Origin: an uncultured Spirochaetia bacterium | GTDB lineage: Bacteria; Spirochaetota; UBA6919 | Length of the DNA stretch: 5,064 nt | NCBI GenBank assembly: GCA_913053665.1 | Contig: CAJXGR010000249.1 | Location: 1 to 5,064, forward strand | Direction: 5' to 3' | Part shown: piece after piece, positions 1 through 5,064 of the stretch | Position numbering within the stretch: the stretch's first letter is position 1 | How the letters are laid out: the number at the start of each line of letters is the position of its first letter | The notes under the pieces: generated by a model | Told to the model about the DNA's origin: nothing | Databases searched by the model: none | What the model saw: only the letters and a program-made list of their open reading frames with translations | Made by a program: the position numbers and the translations under genes

Positions 1-19
1 AAACATAACGCTTTTTCAA
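1..19 (-). CDS. 5' end of an unidentified gene with a TTG start (partial)
   Basis: Only six codons are visible, reading M-K-K-R-Y-V with TTG as the first codon. The start is chosen because a perfect AGGAGG lies exactly six bases upstream; the only nearby ATG (positions 6-4) is in another frame and 19 bases from that site, too far for it. The gene begins 54 bases after the stop of the lipoprotein gene on the same strand and is probably in the same operon. A Lys-Lys-Arg N-terminus is common at the start of signal peptides, so an exported protein is possible, and in many proteobacteria genes close behind leuS encode LptE or the DNA polymerase III delta subunit. Six residues cannot decide between these or anything else. 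Confidence 0.7.
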
Positions 20-25
20 TGATCT

Positions 26-31
26 CCTCCT
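26..31 (-). promoter_or_regulatory. Strong Shine-Dalgarno site of the edge gene
   Basis: The minus strand reads AGGAGGAGA here, a full match to the core anti-Shine-Dalgarno complement, six bases before TTG. This site decides the non-ATG start. It is the best ribosome site in the window and may offset the weak start codon. Confidence 0.75.
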
Positions 32-73
32 AAATAGACTCATCCATCGTTTATACTAGCAATCAACTGATGA

Positions 74-1186
74 TTAGTAGCCTTCCACAGGGTCATAGTC
101 ATCGTAATCTCTGGATCGCCTTCTGGTTCCTGGAAAAGCCTCGGTATTCTTATGAATGGGGGGGAGTATTTCCTGTTCTAGAATGTCTCCACCAGGCCCA
201 CGACTCTTGTTACTGCTTCTCTTGTAGACTCGAGCATGTAAAAGGGCGTTGTTTTGGACAACTTTTTCAATGATCTTAATCACTTCTCCATTGTTGTTGT
301 AGAGGTAGTCACGCTCATAAATGTCTTGATTACCAACAATATAAATATTTCGTCGTAATATACCTTTCAAGTCATATAAGGAAAAGTTTGTAGCGTTTCG
401 AGGGGTTAATTTATTTCCAACAATCTCGTAGGTGATGACATATTTTATATAGTTGTTAGGATGATACTTAACAAGATACAATTTCGTTTGATTTTTGGGG
501 AGATTTAGGTCTTTAATGGTTTTCCGTTCGGTCATCAGGTCCTTCCAGGATTTAGCCGATAACTTGCGTCCTAAAACAGGTCTCAGAAAGCCAACAGGAA
601 TCCCATGATCCTTCTTAAATGGAATGGGTAAGGCATCATGAACGCTTAGATAGTATCGTTGTCGGCTGGGATACCCGTTGACCTCCCTTCGAATGTGTCC
701 CGCATGAACAGGTAAAGCATATTGTTTCTTTTTCATATTATTTCTAAGTTTCAGTTCTTCCACTATGAGCCGGTCATTGAGCTTGTCGAGTGCCGACATA
801 TCCAAGCTCTCATAGACGGGGCGAACAATATAACCGTACTTTTCTTTGTAGAAAGCTTTTTTCCACTTCTCCTCAAAGTTATACTTGTTGTGACCATAGA
901 GTTGAACCCTTAATAGGTCTAACTCAATCTGTGAAAAAGGGGTGAGATCGCTTTGGCTTAATTTCTTTTCAGGGTTATAAACGATTTTCATTTCTTCAAA
1001 AGTAGTTATGGTTGCCTTAGGGGCTTTTATGATTGGCTTTTCAGCTCGTACTAACAACTTTCGAGCCTTCATATTTGCTGTCTGAGAACCCTTATCTCCT
1101 TTTGATGGATCATCTTTAGATTTGTTAGAGGGGGTTCCAGGGCTACAGGAAACCATCACAAGAATTAACAGGACTAAAAACCTCAT
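74..1186 (-). CDS. Lipoprotein with a YARHG-like domain
   Basis: A 370-residue exported lipoprotein of unknown function. Residues 1-13 form a short signal peptide (MRFLVLLILVMVS) ending at Cys14, the expected lipidation site; the -3 position is Met, a slightly atypical lipobox. A Lys/Ser/Pro/Gly-rich linker follows (about 15-50). Residues about 78-125 resemble the extracellular YARHG domain: S-D-L, then E88-L-x-L-L-R93, Y97-G98, Y102, F104, W108 and F112, close to the family pattern 'ELRLLRNEIYARHGYxF'. Residues 235-325 look beta-rich, including Y-L-Y-N-N-N-G-E-V-I-K; the tail is charged (RRRSRDYDDYD). A start six codons further upstream (position 1204) is possible but has no ribosome site and would place Arg-Arg-Cys-Leu-Asn before the signal peptide. 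The gene begins 21 bases after the leuS stop, so it is probably cotranscribed. The lipoprotein call is firm, the YARHG call moderate; membrane and function are unknown. Confidence 0.85.
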   Translation of the reverse strand: MRFLVLLILVMVSCSPGTPSNKSKDDPSKGDKGSQTANMKARKLLVRAEKPIIKAPKATITTFEEMKIVYNPEKKLSQSDLTPFSQIELDLLRVQLYGHNKYNFEEKWKKAFYKEKYGYIVRPVYESLDMSALDKLNDRLIVEELKLRNNMKKKQYALPVHAGHIRREVNGYPSRQRYYLSVHDALPIPFKKDHGIPVGFLRPVLGRKLSAKSWKDLMTERKTIKDLNLPKNQTKLYLVKYHPNNYIKYVITYEIVGNKLTPRNATNFSLYDLKGILRRNIYIVGNQDIYERDYLYNNNGEVIKIIEKVVQNNALLHARVYKRSSNKSRGPGGDILEQEILPPIHKNTEAFPGTRRRSRDYDDYDPVEGY

Positions 1187-1193
1187 ATTCAAA

Positions 1194-1199
1194 CACCTT
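1194..1199 (-). promoter_or_regulatory. Ribosome binding site deciding the lipoprotein start
   Basis: The minus strand reads GAGAAGGTG in the gap after leuS. Its AGGTG part lies seven bases before the ATG at 1186. The alternative ATG at 1204 has only AT-rich sequence from the end of leuS before it. This supports the shorter product that starts directly with the signal peptide. Confidence 0.6.
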
Positions 1200-1207
1200 C
1201 TCATTCG

Positions 1208-3799
1208 TTATTTAACCACAATATTCACAAGTTTCTTGGGGACTACAATGGTTTTAACGACCTTCTTGCCATCGAGCCATTGTTGGATTCGCTCATGGCC
1301 CAAGGCGATATCCTTTAATTCATCTTCAGATAGGGAAACAGCCAAATCTTCCTTTGCCCGAACCTTTCCATTCACCTGAAACACGTAGGTCGCGTTTTCA
1401 TCTTGAGTCCATTCTTCTGAGAAACTTGGCCAAGAACCCTTATAGAGAGGAGTTTTATGCCCAAGCATCCTATTGATTTCCTCTCCTATATGAGGAGCCA
1501 CAGGATATAGAAGTCTGGTGAGTATATCTATACTGACTTTTAATATCCTATAGTCTGTGTCACTCTCTGCCTTAAAAGAGTTCAGAGTGTTTACCAACTC
1601 CATCATACTTGCTATCCCGGTATTGAAGTGAAGCCGATGAATGAAGTCCTCTGTAACCTTCTTGATCGTCTTATGAGTCTGCCTTAAAAGGTTAGCAGAA
1701 GAATTATTCAGAGAATTAGACTCCTCACTTCCAATGTCATTCAAGCCAAGACCTTGATAACGATCTCCGTAACCTGATGATACGAAGTCACTGGCAATTC
1801 TATAAACCCTTTTCAAGAAGCGATAACACCCTTCCATTCCCTGCTCATTCCACTCCAGATCACGTTCGGGTGGGGCCGCAAAGAGCATAAAGAGTCGGAC
1901 TGTATCAGCCCCATACTTTCCTATCATAATATCCGGGTCCACACCGTTATTCCTGGACTTGGACATCTTATCCAGCTTGACTATTAAAGCTTCTCCCGTT
2001 TCAGGACATATCTTTTTATCGTCTGAAAGCTCATTGGGTGAATAATACTTTTTTATTTTTTGGGAATAATAAGAGTTGCTGACCACCATCCCCTGTGTGA
2101 GAAGGTTCTTAAAAGGCTCATCTATATTAATGTACTGAAGGTCTTTTAAGGCTTTCGTGAAAAAGCGGGCGTAGAGCAGATGAAGGATGGCGTGTTCTAT
2201 TCCTCCAATATATTGATCTACATTCATCCAGTAATTGGCTTCTTCCGTATTGATTGGCTGGTTCTCTTCATGGGGGGAGCAAAACCTTAAGAAGTACCAT
2301 GAGGAGCAGACAAAGGTATCCATTGTGTCCGTTTCCCTGATGGATGGCTTATTACAGCGTGGGCAGGGAACGTGTTTAAAGCTGTCACTGGTTTCCAAGG
2401 GATTGCCTGTTCCTTTGAACTCCACATCCAGGGGGAGGGTAACCGGTAAGTCCTTTTCAGCAACTGGAATCGGCCCACAACTTTCGCAATAGACTATTGG
2501 GATCGGGTTTCCCCAGTATCGCTGACGGGAGATCAGCCAGTCCTTCAGGCGATAGTTCACTTTGCCTTCACCAAAACCCTTTGCCTCAGCGTGTTTAATG
2601 ATCTTTTTCATGGCTTTTTTGTTATTCAGACCGGTAAAACTCTCTGAGTCAACAAGATTTCCTTCTGCCACATAGGCTTCATCCATAGTCTCGGGGTCTA
2701 AGTCTTTTTCAGGCCGCTGGATAACCACTTTAATCGGTATATGATACTTTTTGGCAAAAAGAAAATCTCTCTGGTCATGGGCCGGAACAGCCATTAACGC
2801 ACCCGTCCCGTATTCCGCTAGTACAAAGTTGGCGATATAGAGAGGGACTTGATCACCGTTAAATGGATTCACCACATACTCTCCTGTAAACACTCCCTCT
2901 TTCTCTCCTTCTTCAGAACCCCTTGTGATCTTGTCTTCTTTAATTGTTTTCTCTACAAATGCTTTCAACTCGTCCTTGTTCTTATTTGATTCGATGATTT
3001 CACCTACAAGAGGGTGTTCTGGGGCAATAGCCATAAACGTTACCCCATAGATGGTGTCTGGGCGGGTGGTGAAGATGGGGAAGTCCTTATCCTTCCACTT
3101 AAAGTTGACGTGAAGCCCATAACTCTTGCCAATCCAGTTTTTCTGCATGGATATGACTCGTTCGGGCCACTCACCCAATTGATCATAGTCTTTTAAGAGA
3201 TCCTCGGCATAATCCGTGATCTTGATGAACCATTGAGACATGTTTTTAATAATAATGGGGTTCCCGCATCGCCAGCAGCAACCGTTTTCCACTTGCTCAT
3301 TGGCTAAAACTGTTTCGTCATGGGGACACCAGTTGACAGGAGCCTCTCTCTTCTCGATCAGGCCTTTCTCGTATAACTTGATAAAGATAACTTGTTGCCA
3401 TTTATAGTAATTTTCTTCACAGGTGGCAAACTCCCTGTCCCAATCAAAAGAGAAGCCTAGCTTCTTAAACTGCTGCTTCATGGAGTCAATGTTCTGAAAG
3501 GTCCACTTGGCGGGGTGGATATTACGTTGAATGGCCGCGTTCTCTGCTGGCAAGCCAAAACCATCCCATCCGATGGGGTGAAGGACGTTGTATCCTTCCA
3601 TTCGCTTGGTGATGGCGATGGCATCCCCTATGGCATAGTTTCTCACGTGACCCATGTGGAGTTTTCCTGATGGGTAGGGGAACATCTCCAGACAGTAGTA
3701 TTTCTTTTTATTGGGGTCGTATTCGGCCTTAAAGCAGTGATTTGTTTCCCAATAGTCCTGCCACTTTGCTTCTATGCGCGTAAAATTGTATTCCTGCAT
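1208..3799 (-). CDS. leuS: Leucyl-tRNA synthetase
   Basis: Complete 863-residue cytoplasmic class I synthetase that charges tRNA-Leu with leucine using ATP; the length is usual for bacterial LeuRS. The HIGH-type signature is HMGH at 48-51 within PYPSGKLHMGH, and KMSKS is at 611-615. The CP1 editing domain, which hydrolyses mischarged tRNA, runs from about 225 to 415 and keeps TTRPDT (244-249) and GTGALMAVPAHDQRD (331-345). Cysteine pairs suited to zinc are present at 158/175/178 and as CxxC at 438-441 and 479-482. The segment at about 571-609, just before KMSKS, is the leucine-specific region. A helical anticodon-binding domain follows, and the C-terminal tRNA-binding domain is about 803-863 (VNGKVRAK). 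The ATG at 3799 has AGGGA six bases upstream. An out-of-frame ATG four bases earlier opens a 24-codon overlapping frame, probably incidental. No key residue is missing. Confidence 0.98.
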   Translation of the reverse strand: MQEYNFTRIEAKWQDYWETNHCFKAEYDPNKKKYYCLEMFPYPSGKLHMGHVRNYAIGDAIAITKRMEGYNVLHPIGWDGFGLPAENAAIQRNIHPAKWTFQNIDSMKQQFKKLGFSFDWDREFATCEENYYKWQQVIFIKLYEKGLIEKREAPVNWCPHDETVLANEQVENGCCWRCGNPIIIKNMSQWFIKITDYAEDLLKDYDQLGEWPERVISMQKNWIGKSYGLHVNFKWKDKDFPIFTTRPDTIYGVTFMAIAPEHPLVGEIIESNKNKDELKAFVEKTIKEDKITRGSEEGEKEGVFTGEYVVNPFNGDQVPLYIANFVLAEYGTGALMAVPAHDQRDFLFAKKYHIPIKVVIQRPEKDLDPETMDEAYVAEGNLVDSESFTGLNNKKAMKKIIKHAEAKGFGEGKVNYRLKDWLISRQRYWGNPIPIVYCESCGPIPVAEKDLPVTLPLDVEFKGTGNPLETSDSFKHVPCPRCNKPSIRETDTMDTFVCSSWYFLRFCSPHEENQPINTEEANYWMNVDQYIGGIEHAILHLLYARFFTKALKDLQYINIDEPFKNLLTQGMVVSNSYYSQKIKKYYSPNELSDDKKICPETGEALIVKLDKMSKSRNNGVDPDIMIGKYGADTVRLFMLFAAPPERDLEWNEQGMEGCYRFLKRVYRIASDFVSSGYGDRYQGLGLNDIGSEESNSLNNSSANLLRQTHKTIKKVTEDFIHRLHFNTGIASMMELVNTLNSFKAESDTDYRILKVSIDILTRLLYPVAPHIGEEINRMLGHKTPLYKGSWPSFSEEWTQDENATYVFQVNGKVRAKEDLAVSLSEDELKDIALGHERIQQWLDGKKVVKTIVVPKKLVNIVVK

Positions 3800-3805
3800 T
3801 CATCT

Positions 3806-3810
3806 TCCCT
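3806..3810 (-). promoter_or_regulatory. Ribosome binding site of leuS
   Basis: The minus strand reads AGGGAAGATGA directly before the ATG at 3799, leaving six bases between AGGGA and the start. The match is moderate. Nothing upstream of it resembles a T-box specifier and antiterminator structure, although the search was by eye only. Confidence 0.5.
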
Positions 3811-3828
3811 GTAAAATGAGTAAATAAA

Positions 3829-3863
3829 GATACTAAAAAATAGATCGTGTGATACTATTTTTT
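3829..3863. repeat. AT-rich hairpin and direct repeat in the leuS leader
   Basis: AAAAAATAG (3835-3843) and CTATTTTTT (3855-3863) form a perfect nine-base inverted repeat around an 11-base loop. Overlapping it, GATACTA occurs twice (3829-3835 and 3851-3857), 22 bases apart, about two helical turns. The element lies between the likely leuS promoter and start codon. It could be an operator or a weak leader hairpin; the stem has only one G-C pair, so a strong intrinsic terminator is unlikely. Confidence 0.4.
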
Positions 3864-3884
3864 GAGTAGACGTTCAGTAATTTC

Positions 3885-3913
3885 TTGATAACCAAGCATT
3901 AAGATATTATATT
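3885..3913 (+). promoter_or_regulatory. Sigma70-type promoter, plus strand
   Basis: TTGATA (3885-3890) and TATATT (3908-3913) each match the consensus at five of six positions and are separated by the ideal 17 bases. Transcription would start near 3920 and reach the ribosome site at 3952-3957 after a short leader. It points away from leuS, toward the small ORF at 3963. Confidence 0.45.
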
Positions 3914-3934
3914 GTATCCACCGGGATTTAGAAA
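3906..3934 (-). promoter_or_regulatory. Possible leuS promoter
   Basis: On the minus strand a perfect TATAAT (3911-3906) is preceded, after 17 bases, by TTTCTA (3934-3929), which matches the -35 consensus at only three positions. Transcription would start about 100 bases before the leuS ATG. The -10 overlaps the plus-strand -10 at 3908-3913. A TAGTAT nearer the gene (3853-3858) is another candidate but has no good -35. Confidence 0.3.
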
Positions 3935-3962
3935 TTATGAACACCATAAAGTAAGGATTAAA

Positions 3963-4058
3963 ATGACAAAAAAAAGAATGTATCTGTTATTGGGTCTAGT
4001 TTTAGATAGGTATAAGTATAGGCACCCCAAAATCCTCTTCCGCCTGAAGAAACCCTGA
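3963..4058 (+). CDS. Small 31-residue ORF, possibly a decayed gene start
   Basis: The predicted peptide begins MTKKRMYLLLGLVL, a basic start followed by a short hydrophobic run like the front of a signal peptide or membrane segment, then a basic stretch ending in LKKP. Support for translation comes from TAAGGA (3952-3957) five bases before the ATG and a well-formed promoter upstream. Against it, the hydrophobic run is short, no family is recognisable, and from codon 20 the frame runs into a GC-rich patch unlike its surroundings. It may be a genuine small membrane peptide, the 5' remnant of a gene interrupted by that patch, or chance. It is divergent from leuS and antisense to nothing visible. 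Confidence 0.3.
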   Translation: MTKKRMYLLLGLVLDRYKYRHPKILFRLKKP

Positions 4059-4137
4059 AGCATCCCCGAAGAATCTCTTGAACAGAAACGGGTCATCGAG
4101 GGGCAACTGTTCTTGTTCCCTCTCTCTGGGAGAGGGT
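4023..4137. other. GC-rich patch in the intergenic region
   Basis: By direct count 61 of these 115 bases are G or C (53%), against about 28% in the 180 bases before it and about 31% in the 160 bases after it. The patch is bounded by TATAGG on both sides (4017-4022 and 4138-4143) and ends in the hairpin at 4118-4136. This could be an inserted dispersed repeat or the relic of an old coding segment. No convincing terminal inverted repeats were found, and a six-base direct repeat is weak evidence for insertion. Confidence 0.35.
4118..4136. repeat. Short palindromic hairpin, CCCTCTC/GAGAGGG type
   Basis: CCCTCTC (4118-4124) pairs with GAGAGGG (4130-4136) around TCTGG, giving a seven-base stem. 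The form resembles the dispersed intergenic repeats containing CCCTCTCCC and GGGAGAGGGTTA seen in many bacterial genomes. No T-run follows on either strand, so it is not a standard intrinsic terminator for the radical SAM gene or for the small ORF. Confidence 0.5.
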
Positions 4138-4299
4138 TATAGGAATCTATCAGTTATTGATTGAGCACTATCCATATTTATTTTCTTTTTTGACAGAATG
4201 TGCAAGATTCAATGAAATGAGAAGTGGATTATCCTGTCAATTATATCCTGGGAATCTTAAAAACGGGAATCTATTTTTTAACGCCCCCTTAATGAACAC
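4138..4299. other. AT-rich non-coding stretch downstream of the radical SAM gene
   Basis: No supported gene is seen. Noted structures are a seven-base inverted repeat TTGACAG/CTGTCAA (4190-4196 and 4234-4240) with a 37-base loop, and GGAATCT three times (4142, 4251, 4266), two of them extending to the nine-base GGAATCTAT. These are close to chance expectation for AT-rich DNA. No GC-rich stem followed by T's was found after the minus-strand stop, so how the radical SAM transcript ends is unclear. Confidence 0.4.
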
Positions 4300-5064
4300 T
4301 TATTTTAAAATAAAATCCTTATGTTCTTTGTGAGCAAGATCTTCAAAGTTTTCCTTTGTAGACAGACTTTCTATCTTGATAGATGGACTCTCTATTTTTG
4401 TAGAAGGATTTTTCGCCTTTATGGATGGGCTTTTCACCTTTCTTTTTTTCATGTACATGATCACATCACTTTTCAAGGCGGCTAAGCCAATATGGAAATA
4501 ATCCACTAAGCGAAACTTTGTTGGAACAATATACTTCTTAAAGAGATAATTCTTTACAACATAGTGAATCAAAAAGAAAAATATGTTATTGGGCATATAA
4601 ATGAGATATTTTGTGGCAAGCTTTTTAAAAAAAGGAAAGGCTACAATCACGGGTCCCAAAAGAGCAATGTTTTTTTGTACTCTCTTTTCTTTTTTAGAAA
4701 AGGAGTTTAGCAATGAATAATCACCAGATGATCGGCTGATCATATCAGGATCATTTCCAATAAGGTCATGTTCCACACAATAGCTATGCATATCTGTACC
4801 GGGATAGGGTACGCAAATGGTGAAATACCCACATTTTGGTTTACTTCGTACATACAAATCCAATGTATCCAATTCGTCTTCTATTGTGGCAGTAGGCAAT
4901 CCCAAAATACTATTGGTATAAACATTTATACCATAGCGATTAAATCGGTCGAAAGCTTTTATGATTTCCTCATTGGTTTGGATTTTCCTTTTCAAGATGG
5001 TGGTCCGAATATCAGAATTCGCTGTTTCTATGCTCATGCACACCGATGAACATCCCGCTTCCTT
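4300..5064 (-). CDS. Radical SAM protein, C-terminal part (partial)
   Basis: The frame is open to the window edge; 254 residues are visible and the N-terminus is missing. The first residues, KEAGCSSVCMSIETAN, then R and L-x-R and T-N-E-E-I-I-x-A, match the second half of the radical SAM barrel, where G/S-I-E-T/S contacts SAM. Further support is GINVYTNSILGLPTATIEDELDTLDL (visible residues 45-69) and the P-Y-P-G-T strand (86-90), typical of proteins with an N-terminal B12-binding domain plus a radical SAM domain. The CxxxCxxC cluster motif would lie upstream, outside the window. About 130-180 is a hydrophobic and aromatic region that could lie against the membrane. The tail holds four 7-residue repeats (209-236) and a charged end. 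Substrate and pathway cannot be told; relatives modify lipids, tetrapyrroles and other metabolites. Confidence 0.85.
   Translation of the reverse strand, partial: KEAGCSSVCMSIETANSDIRTTILKRKIQTNEEIIKAFDRFNRYGINVYTNSILGLPTATIEDELDTLDLYVRSKPKCGYFTICVPYPGTDMHSYCVEHDLIGNDPDMISRSSGDYSLLNSFSKKEKRVQKNIALLGPVIVAFPFFKKLATKYLIYMPNNIFFFLIHYVVKNYLFKKYIVPTKFRLVDYFHIGLAALKSDVIMYMKKRKVKSPSIKAKNPSTKIESPSIKIESLSTKENFEDLAHKEHKDFILK
4357..4440 (-). repeat. Four 21-base tandem repeats encoding heptads
   Basis: Within the radical SAM gene, four in-frame 21-base units encode KVKSPSI, KAKNPST, KIESPSI and KIESLST, followed by a partial unit starting with K. The pattern is K-x-[KE]-[SN]-[PL]-S-[IT]. Units have diverged at the DNA level, so the array is not a recent duplication, but the conserved Lys and Ser positions suggest a selected, probably unstructured basic tail. 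Confidence 0.8.

Noticed and set aside
603..660. The lipoprotein contains RYYLSVHDALPI, almost the peptide SLSLHDALPI produced when Illumina adapter sequence is translated in assembled metagenomes.
   Set aside because: The DNA does not match the adapter. The shared residues use different codons (for example CAT GAT GCC TTA CCC ATT rather than CAC GAC GCT CTT CCG ATC), and the frame runs through without disruption, so this is a protein-level coincidence.
1122..1379. Plus-strand open frames opposite leuS and the lipoprotein gene (for example 70-273, 1122-1379, 2235-2492, 3014-3196, and 4768-5049).
   Set aside because: They lie antisense to strongly supported genes, lack ribosome sites that stand out, and encode no recognisable protein.
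4118..4136. The CCCTCTC/GAGAGGG hairpin as an intrinsic terminator.
   Set aside because: Neither strand has a run of T's after the stem; one side continues TTATAGG and the other AACAAGAAC.
4056..4142. The small ORF's TGA at 4056 is followed by 27 further open codons to TAG at 4140, suggesting selenocysteine readthrough.
   Set aside because: No hairpin fits a bacterial SECIS element just after the TGA, no selenoprotein motif surrounds it, and the extension runs into the palindromic repeat.
4190..4218. TTGACA at 4190 as a second plus-strand promoter antisense to the radical SAM gene.
   Set aside because: The hexamer 17 bases on is TGAAAT and nearby spacings give nothing better, so only the -35 is convincing.
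4082..4333. An open plus-strand frame of 83 codons crosses the intergenic region into the end of the radical SAM gene.
   Set aside because: It has no start codon near its beginning and no ribosome site, reads through the hairpin repeat, and overlaps a well-supported gene on the other strand.

Overview
The window holds three gene remnants or genes of one probable transcription unit on the minus strand (leuS, a lipoprotein gene, and the first codons of a further gene), the 3' end of a separate minus-strand radical SAM gene, and a roughly 500-base, mostly AT-rich region between leuS and the radical SAM gene. The lipoprotein signal peptide points to a bacterium, most likely a diderm one. The AT-leaning base composition, Shine-Dalgarno start sites and the radical SAM gene would fit groups such as Deltaproteobacteria in the old sense, Nitrospinota or related marine lineages, but the sequence does not fix the taxon.

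Layout, reading the minus strand from right to left. At 4300-5064 is the C-terminal part of a radical SAM protein of the kind usually preceded by a B12-binding domain; its Fe-S cysteine motif lies outside the window, and it ends in four 7-residue repeats. At 3800-4299 is the intergenic region. It holds a good plus-strand promoter, a plus-strand ribosome site and a 31-codon ORF, overlapping divergent -10 elements, and an abrupt GC-rich patch (4023-4137) with a short hairpin. At 1208-3799 is a complete leucyl-tRNA synthetase with intact catalytic, editing and zinc-binding motifs. Twenty-one bases after it comes a 370-residue lipoprotein with a YARHG-like domain (74-1186). Finally, a TTG-started gene with a strong Shine-Dalgarno site begins at position 19 and leaves the window.

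How the genes relate: leuS, the lipoprotein gene and the edge gene are same-strand and tightly spaced, so they are probably cotranscribed. In many proteobacteria leuS is followed by lptE, an envelope lipoprotein gene; the YARHG lipoprotein occupies that slot here, but nothing in its sequence identifies it as LptE. I see no mobile element, defence system, CRISPR array or RNA gene, and no convincing new multi-gene system. The most unusual items are the YARHG lipoprotein next to leuS and the structure of the 3800-4300 intergenic region.
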